Assembly (NCBI GenBank): GCA_964591605.1
Contig: CAZQEN010000248.1
Coordinates: 1-11,747 of the forward strand
DNA: 11,747 nt
Reading direction: 5' to 3'
From: CAYLLT01 sp964591605
GTDB taxonomy: Bacteria > Planctomycetota > Phycisphaerae > UBA1845 > PWPN01
Shown piece by piece: positions 8,032 through 11,747 of this stretch. Position numbers and translations under genes: made by a program. Below the pieces are notes generated by a model. That model was given only the letters and a program-made list of their open reading frames with translations. It had not been told where the DNA came from and ran no database searches. The first letter of the stretch is position 1; each line of letters opens with the position of its first letter.

Positions 8032-9480
8032 ATGAACGCTCGCGTGTCTGCGGCCCTGCGGGGCCTGGTGTGCGGTGTTTTCGCAGGTCTGATGGCCCTG
8101 GGCGCTTCGCACGCGGTGGGGGCCGAACCTGGGCGGAAGCTGAACGTTCTCTTCATCGCGATCGATGATCAGAATGCGCGGCTGGGGTGCTATGGTGCGC
8201 CCGTGAAAACGCCGAACATTGACCGGCTCGCCCGGATGGGGCGGCGGTTTGACCGCGCGTACTGCCAGTACCCCCTCTGTAACCCATCCCGGACCAGCGT
8301 TATGAGCGGCTGGCGGCCGGAGAAGACCGGGGTCCTGGGGAATGGGACCGCCCCGCGGCCGCATCTGACCGGCGCGACATGGCTGCAGGAGCATTTCCAC
8401 GATCAGGGCTATTTCACGGCCCGCGTCGGGAAGATCTACCACGGCGCCTTCGAGAACCAGTTCAAGTGGGACGTTCCCGCAGCACAGCCCGCTGCGTCGC
8501 CTGCCCGGCCGGACGGCCGCCAGCGGCCGCGGGCCATCCGCGGCTCCGCGCAGGCCGAATCGGCCCCCGCAGGTGAGCGGAACCGGCGAGAGGGCACCGT
8601 TCCCATCAGTTGGAGGGCCACCGACCGCGCGGACGAAGACGAACCCGACGGCCGGACCGCCCGCCGCGTTGCGGAGATCATCGAGGAGTCGAAAGACCGC
8701 CCGTTCTTCATCGCCGCCGGTTTTCTCAAACCGCATCTTCCGTTCGTCTGCCCGCGTCCGTACTTCGAGATGTATCCTCCGGCGTCCATCCGGTTTGAGC
8801 CGGACCCGGCTGATGATCGCAGCGACATTCCCCCGATGGCCCTTGTGTCCGGTCCGCGCGATCCTCAGACCGACGACGTCCGGAGGGAGGCCATGGCCGC
8901 CTACTCGGCATGCACGTCGTTCGTCGATGCGCAGATTGGAGTCCTTCTGGCCACCCTGGACCGGCTCAAACTGTGGGAGAGCACGGTGGTGCTGCTCTAC
9001 GGCGATAACGGCTTTCACCTGGGTGAGCACGGCCAGTGGCGCAAGATGTCGCTGTTCGAGGAATCGACGCGGGTGCCCCTGATCATCGTCGCGCCGGGGA
9101 TGCCGCAGCCGGGGACGGCCACGCGGGAGCTCGCCGAGTTCGTGGACATGTACCCGACGCTGGTGGAGCTGTGCGGTCTGCCCAGGGTGGAGGGGATCGA
9201 GGGAGCATCGCTGGTCCCTCTGCTGAAGGACCCCGCTCACGCGGTCAAGACGGCCGCCTTCACCGTCGTCACACGGGGCGAGGGGCAGCTCGGGCGCAGC
9301 GTCCGCACGGATCGCTACCGCTACACCGAGTGGCCTGATGGTGAGAAGGAGCTCTACGATCACGAGAAAGACCCGCACGAGTACGTCAACCTCGCCCGGA
9401 ATCAGGCGCGGCGATCCGACCTGGAGGAGATGTCCCGCATTCTGCATGCGGGGTACAAGGCGGCGCTCCGCGCAGAGTGA
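8032..9480 (+). CDS. Sulfatase, iduronate-2-sulfatase-like, secreted
   Basis: 482 residues from the ATG at 8032 (AAGGAG 6 nt upstream), with a Sec signal peptide ending near residue 31 (SHAVGA, then EPGRK). The type I sulfatase site is complete: C83 in LCNPSR is the formylglycine cysteine, with R87. D45 and D46 (AIDDQN) with D325 and N326 (YGDNGFHLGEHGQW) form the metal site. K134 and H137 (VGKIYHG), H235 (KPHLPF) and K338 complete the sulfate pocket. Spacing follows human iduronate-2-sulfatase closely, with N replacing the second metal-site His, as in many sulfatases. The enzyme would hydrolyse sulfate esters, probably on glycans, in the periplasm or outside; it needs a formylglycine-generating enzyme not encoded here. 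Residues about 150-206 are an Arg/Pro/Ala-rich, low-complexity insert. Exact substrate is unknown. Confidence 0.95.
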   Translation: MNARVSAALRGLVCGVFAGLMALGASHAVGAEPGRKLNVLFIAIDDQNARLGCYGAPVKTPNIDRLARMGRRFDRAYCQYPLCNPSRTSVMSGWRPEKTGVLGNGTAPRPHLTGATWLQEHFHDQGYFTARVGKIYHGAFENQFKWDVPAAQPAASPARPDGRQRPRAIRGSAQAESAPAGERNRREGTVPISWRATDRADEDEPDGRTARRVAEIIEESKDRPFFIAAGFLKPHLPFVCPRPYFEMYPPASIRFEPDPADDRSDIPPMALVSGPRDPQTDDVRREAMAAYSACTSFVDAQIGVLLATLDRLKLWESTVVLLYGDNGFHLGEHGQWRKMSLFEESTRVPLIIVAPGMPQPGTATRELAEFVDMYPTLVELCGLPRVEGIEGASLVPLLKDPAHAVKTAAFTVVTRGEGQLGRSVRTDRYRYTEWPDGEKELYDHEKDPHEYVNLARNQARRSDLEEMSRILHAGYKAALRAE

Positions 9481-9485
9481 CGGTT

Positions 9486-9499
9486 GCCGGCGGGCCGGC
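9486..9499. terminator. Short GC hairpin between convergent stops
   Basis: GCCGG (9486-9490), loop CGGG and CCGGC (9495-9499) form a 5-bp stem within the 18-bp gap between the sulfatase stop and the oxidoreductase stop, overlapping the latter. It could act on both strands, but no T-run is present. Confidence 0.22.
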
Positions 9500-10881
9500 T
9501 AGAGTGTCCAGCCCTCGCGATATTCTCTGCGCAGGTACCGGTTGGCCTCGGGCAGGTTGGTGATCTTCGAGGCGGCGGCGTCCCATTCGATGCGCCCGCC
9601 GGCGCGCATGGCCACGCAGCCCAGCAGCACCGTCTCGGTCATCGGCCCGGCGGTATCGAAGTTCGACATGGGCATCCGGGGATTGTTCTCCAGGCAGGCG
9701 CGGACCCATTCCCGGTAGTGGCCGGGCACCCGCGGCAGTGTCGGCTCCGGAGGCTTGAAACCGCGGAACCGCTCTTCGGGTACCAGATGATAACGTGAGC
9801 CGGTCTCGTGGGCGCAGACCAGCGTTCCTTTCTCGCCGACGAAGATCGAACCGTTGCCGGCGACCGTCTTGCTCTGCGCGGCCTGGGTGAGCCGCTGGCC
9901 CACCCAGTCGGGCCGGTTTTTGCCGCCGTCGTACCACGTCAGCTCCACCGGCGGCAGGCCCTCCCGGGCGGGGAATTCGTACCGGACGACGCTCCAGCTC
10001 GGATAGGTCTCATCGTTGAGATCGGGCGCCGTCTGCGCCTCGATCGCCGTTGGATAGCCCAGCTTCAGGGCGTGGTAGGGCAGGTTGATCAGGTGACAGG
10101 CCATGTCGCCGAGTGCCCCCGTGCCGAAATCCCACCAGCCGCGCCAACTGAACGGCACGTAGACCTCGTCATAGGGGCGCAAAGGGGCACAACCCAGCCA
10201 CAGGTCCCACTGCAGCGTGGACGGGACAGCCTCCCGGGCCTTCTCCCCGCGCAGAGCGCTGCGGACGGCGCGGTTCTGGATGATCGCCTGGGCGCCCTGC
10301 GGCCAGATCGGCCGATTCGTCCAGACGTGCACCTCCCGGACCGCGCCGATCGCTCCGGACTGGATGACCTCGATGGCCTCGCGAAAAGTATCGGAGGCCG
10401 TGCCCTGGTTGCCCATCTGCGAGACGATGCGGCGCTCGCGGGCCGTGTCGCGGAGCAGGCGGGCCTCGTAGACGTCGTGCGTCAGCGGCTTCTGTGTGTA
10501 GACGTGCTTGCCCAGCTTCATGGCCATCATCGTCTGTGCGGCGTGCATGTGGTCGGGCGTCGAGACGATGACCGCGTCGATGCTGGCGTGCATCTCGTCG
10601 AGCATCCTGCGGTAATCGCCGAATCGTCTGGCCTTCGGGAAGCGCTCGTACGAGTCTTTGCCGCGCACGTCATCGACATCGCACAGGGCCACGATGTCCG
10701 CCCCCGCGTCGGCGGCGCCCGCGGCATCGACCTTGCCTTTGCCGCCCACGCCGATGCAGGCAACCTGGAGCCGCCCGTTGGGGGAGCGGCTCTGGGCCCA
10801 CGCGTCGCGGCTGGCCACCCAGAAGCCGGCCGCGGCCAGAGTGGAGGACTTCAGGAAATCCCTGCGCGTCTCAGAGCCCAT
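9499..10881 (-). CDS. Gfo/Idh/MocA family oxidoreductase with Tat signal
   Basis: 460 residues; start at 10881, with AAGGAG 5 nt upstream. The N-terminus has a twin-arginine motif (RRDFLK, 6-11) and a hydrophobic stretch, with likely cleavage after A29 (DAWA|Q), so the protein is probably exported folded with its nucleotide. The Rossmann fold begins with ACIGVGGKGK (41-50) and DIVALCDVDD. VSTPDHMHA and TQKPLTH (K131, P132) give the family's EKP motif in its QKP form, frequent in planctomycetes. GALGDMACHLIN carries the probable catalytic D259 and H263. Family members oxidise or reduce sugars or cyclitols, or act as NAD(H)-dependent glycosidases; the substrate here is unknown. It converges on the sulfatase with an 18-bp gap, which suggests shared ecology rather than co-transcription. 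Confidence 0.94.
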   Translation of the reverse strand: MGSETRRDFLKSSTLAAAGFWVASRDAWAQSRSPNGRLQVACIGVGGKGKVDAAGAADAGADIVALCDVDDVRGKDSYERFPKARRFGDYRRMLDEMHASIDAVIVSTPDHMHAAQTMMAMKLGKHVYTQKPLTHDVYEARLLRDTARERRIVSQMGNQGTASDTFREAIEVIQSGAIGAVREVHVWTNRPIWPQGAQAIIQNRAVRSALRGEKAREAVPSTLQWDLWLGCAPLRPYDEVYVPFSWRGWWDFGTGALGDMACHLINLPYHALKLGYPTAIEAQTAPDLNDETYPSWSVVRYEFPAREGLPPVELTWYDGGKNRPDWVGQRLTQAAQSKTVAGNGSIFVGEKGTLVCAHETGSRYHLVPEERFRGFKPPEPTLPRVPGHYREWVRACLENNPRMPMSNFDTAGPMTETVLLGCVAMRAGGRIEWDAAASKITNLPEANRYLRREYREGWTL

Positions 10882-11028
10882 CGCATCTCCTTCCAGGCAT
10901 CACCCTGATGAACGTCGCCGCTGGCCGCTTTCTCCGTGAACCGGAGGATGAACGCGGCCGCATGGAGCGGATATTCTACGACGGATTCCAGTCGCCGTCT
11001 GCGTGTCGTGTCGCCCCATGGCGAGGTG

Positions 11029-11034
11029 TACAAT
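11029..11034 (+). promoter_or_regulatory. Candidate -10 box for the lipoprotein gene
   Basis: TACAAT matches 5 of 6 bases of the sigma-70 -10 consensus in otherwise GC-rich DNA. The sequence about 17 nt upstream is a poor -35. A start near 11041 would give a leader of about 168 nt, long enough to contain all the stems described below. Confidence 0.35.
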
Positions 11035-11098
11035 TGCAGAGCAGGCCCCGACGTGCAGACGGGGGAGACGGTCTGAAAGGCCTCGGATCAACGTGGGA

Positions 11099-11154
11099 AT
11101 CGGCGGGATGGCCTGATCAACCACAGCCGATGATGAGAGAAGCACGCTGTCGGC
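11099..11154 (+). promoter_or_regulatory. Competing stems in the lipoprotein leader
   Basis: GCCGAT (11126-11131) can pair with ATCGGC upstream (11099-11104; inner TGG/CCA pairs at 11109-11111 and 11121-11123). Its first five bases can instead pair with TCGGC downstream (11150-11154). The two pairings exclude each other, as in attenuators and riboswitches. I recognise no known riboswitch class, and the stems are short. Confidence 0.25.
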
Positions 11155-11161
11155 CAGAAGT

Positions 11162-11206
11162 CAATTCCTCGACACAACCCCCGCCCCGGCGGGAAGAAAG
11201 GAATTG
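11162..11206 (+). promoter_or_regulatory. Long-range stem burying the lipoprotein Shine-Dalgarno
   Basis: CAATTCCT (11162-11169) and AGGAATTG (11199-11206) are perfect 8-bp complements. The right arm contains the AGGA Shine-Dalgarno, which ends 6 nt before the ATG at 11209. Between the arms lies a GC hairpin, CCCGC (11180-11184) with GCGGG (11189-11193), which would bring them together. The result is an SD-closing stem-loop with an AU-rich outer helix, the general form of an RNA thermometer or translational switch. Confidence 0.45.
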
Positions 11207-11208
11207 CG

Positions 11209-11637
11209 ATGAAGACGAGACTGCTCAGGACGACGTTGCTCGCTGCATTCTGCTGGTGCATCGCAGGCCCGCTCGCCGGCTGCGAAGAGGATGCAGGTCA
11301 GCATCCCAGGAAAGCCACAGGTGCGGCCAGCCAGCCCGGTGATGCGGTGAATCGCGGCCTCGATCAGGCCGGTGATGCCGTGAACCGGGGTCTGGACCGG
11401 GCGGGCGATGCGGTGGACCACGGACTCAATCAGGCGGGCGATGCGGTGAGCCGCGGGCTCGACCGGGCGGGTGACGCGGCCGGCCGCGGAGCCGACCGGG
11501 CGAGTGATGCCATGCGGCGGGCCCGGGAGGCCGCCGGAAGAGCCGCCCAGCGGGCGGGAGCGGCGGTGGAGCAGGCCGGGCAAAAGGTGCAGGACTGGGC
11601 CGGCCCCGCGACAGCCCCCGGCGCCACCCCGGAATGA
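11209..11637 (+). CDS. Small lipoprotein with 11-residue amphipathic repeats
   Basis: 142 residues from the ATG at 11209 (AGGA 6 nt upstream). A basic n-region and hydrophobic core end in the lipobox LAGC, so signal peptidase II would cleave before C25 and the protein would be lipid-anchored. After a short linker, residues 44-109 are six tandem 11-residue units of the type GDAVNRGLDRA, the last two increasingly degenerate. A seventh relic spans 110-120, then an Ala/Gln helix and a Pro-rich end. An 11-residue period matches three turns of a helix and is typical of LEA-like, apolipoprotein-like and synuclein-like amphipathic helices that lie on membranes or hold coiled coils. I recognise no specific family. 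Envelope stabilisation or stress protection is an inference from composition only. No partner gene is nearby; the leader appears structured. Confidence 0.8.
   Translation: MKTRLLRTTLLAAFCWCIAGPLAGCEEDAGQHPRKATGAASQPGDAVNRGLDQAGDAVNRGLDRAGDAVDHGLNQAGDAVSRGLDRAGDAAGRGADRASDAMRRAREAAGRAAQRAGAAVEQAGQKVQDWAGPATAPGATPE
11338..11535 (+). repeat. 33-bp tandem repeats, six units
   Basis: Six in-frame units of 33 bp begin GGT/GGC/AGT-GAT/GAC-GC and encode the 11-residue repeats (first unit 11338-11370, sixth ending at 11535). The first four are well conserved at protein level; codons differ at third positions, which points to older duplications under protein-level selection rather than a fresh expansion. 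Confidence 0.85.
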
Positions 11638-11702
11638 GGGTCGACACCGAGTTTGACGACGCACCCGAGCGCGGGAGCGTGACACTTTGGGCGGGGTGGC
11701 AT
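11638..11702. other. Intergenic stretch after the lipoprotein
   Basis: The only structure seen is CCCG (11664-11667), loop AGCG and CGGG (11672-11675), with no T-run after it; a weak terminator is possible. The GGGTGGCATGGGC-type sequence leading into the palindrome may be part of that repeat. Confidence 0.3.
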
Positions 11703-11741
11703 GGGCAGCTTCGGCTTCGCTCAGCGAAGCCGAAGCTGCCC
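11703..11741. repeat. 39-bp palindrome (19-bp perfect arms, one central base)
   Basis: GGGCAGCTTCGGCTTCGCT (11703-11721), a central C, then its exact reverse complement (11723-11741). With T-G, A-T and C-G pairs added it extends to 11700-11744. The arms contain a GCTTCG-GCTTCG direct repeat. No T-run follows within the window. It may be a REP-like dispersed element, a terminator or cruciform-forming site. The right flank is cut by the window end. Confidence 0.85.
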
Positions 11742-11747
11742 GTGTGG

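Larger units (their letters stand above)
10882..11208. other. 327-bp divergent intergenic region with structured leaders
   Basis: This is the longest non-coding stretch in the window. On the minus side it holds a possible -10 (TAGAAT, 10978-10973, no good -35) and small hairpins in the oxidoreductase leader: CATCA-CCC-TGATG at 10898-10910 and CTCCG-TGAAC-CGGAG at 10932-10946. On the plus side it holds a -10-like TACAAT and a leader of about 170 nt with several inverted repeats (listed separately), among them CCCCG (11046-11050) with CGGGG (11060-11064). An imperfect direct repeat, GGCCT(CG)GATCAAC, lies at 11079-11092 and 11110-11121. I see no tRNA and no credible gene. Confidence 0.5.

Noticed and set aside
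7911..8156. Longer N-terminus for the metallohydrolase starting at 8156
   Set aside because: It would overlap the sulfatase coding region and displace the signal peptide; a strong SD precedes 7910.
6222..8168. 648-residue plus-strand reading frame opposite the metallohydrolase
   Set aside because: The minus strand carries a signal peptide, SD and PHP metal motifs; the plus frame has none and its composition is that of an antisense frame.
8002..9447. 481-residue minus-strand reading frame opposite the sulfatase
   Set aside because: The sulfatase has every active-site residue; the opposite frame shows only codon-bias openness.
9808..10908. 366-residue plus-strand frame opposite the oxidoreductase
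   Set aside because: The minus-strand protein has the Tat, Rossmann and QKP motifs; the plus frame has no recognisable feature.
10908..11342. 144-residue plus-strand frame across the divergent region into the lipoprotein
   Set aside because: It overlaps the lipoprotein signal region in another frame, has no SD, no domain and low-quality composition.
11338..11535. Tandem repeats as a CRISPR array
   Set aside because: Units are contiguous, have no spacers and are in frame within a coding sequence.

Overview
The window is high-GC DNA that most resembles a planctomycete, probably of the Phycisphaerae type. The evidence is the combination of C-terminal dockerin-like tails (D-x-D-x-DGDVDL-x-D), a pseudopilin with a long leader before GFTLIEVLVVVAIIALLIAILLPSL, an iduronate-sulfatase-like enzyme, a CehA/McbA-type PHP metallohydrolase and a Tat-exported Gfo/Idh/MocA protein with the QKP variant motif. 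This assignment comes from recognising families by eye; no search was run.

Layout. A co-directional plus-strand block fills 3-6170. It starts with a secreted multidomain dockerin protein cut by the window's left edge. Next is a 929-residue secreted protein with a propeller-like N-terminus, a clan GH-A-like glycosidase barrel, a PF12904-like C-terminal domain and a dockerin-like tail. A type IV/II pseudopilin follows. A minus-strand CehA/McbA-like metallohydrolase (6291-7910) then faces away from a plus-strand sulfatase (8032-9480) across 121 bp. The sulfatase converges with a Tat-signal oxidoreductase (9499-10881, minus). A 327-bp divergent intergenic region leads to a small lipoprotein (11209-11637) made largely of 11-residue repeats. 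The window ends in a 39-bp near-perfect palindrome.

How the genes may work together. Nearly every protein carries an export signal (Sec, Tat, lipobox or prepilin leader). Several are typical of envelope-located breakdown of complex, possibly sulfated, glycans: glycosidase, sulfatase and sugar oxidoreductase. The first two genes share an N-terminal module and a Cys-containing dockerin-like tail but have different middle domains, which suggests a modular secreted set with interchangeable payloads. The pseudopilin may belong to a secretion or surface fibre system, but no other component of one is visible here.

Most unusual parts. These are the modular dockerin pair; the hendecad-repeat lipoprotein, whose leader contains a perfect 8-bp inverted repeat burying its Shine-Dalgarno plus competing upstream stems; and the terminal palindrome. 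I saw no tRNA, rRNA, CRISPR array, transposase or integrase.
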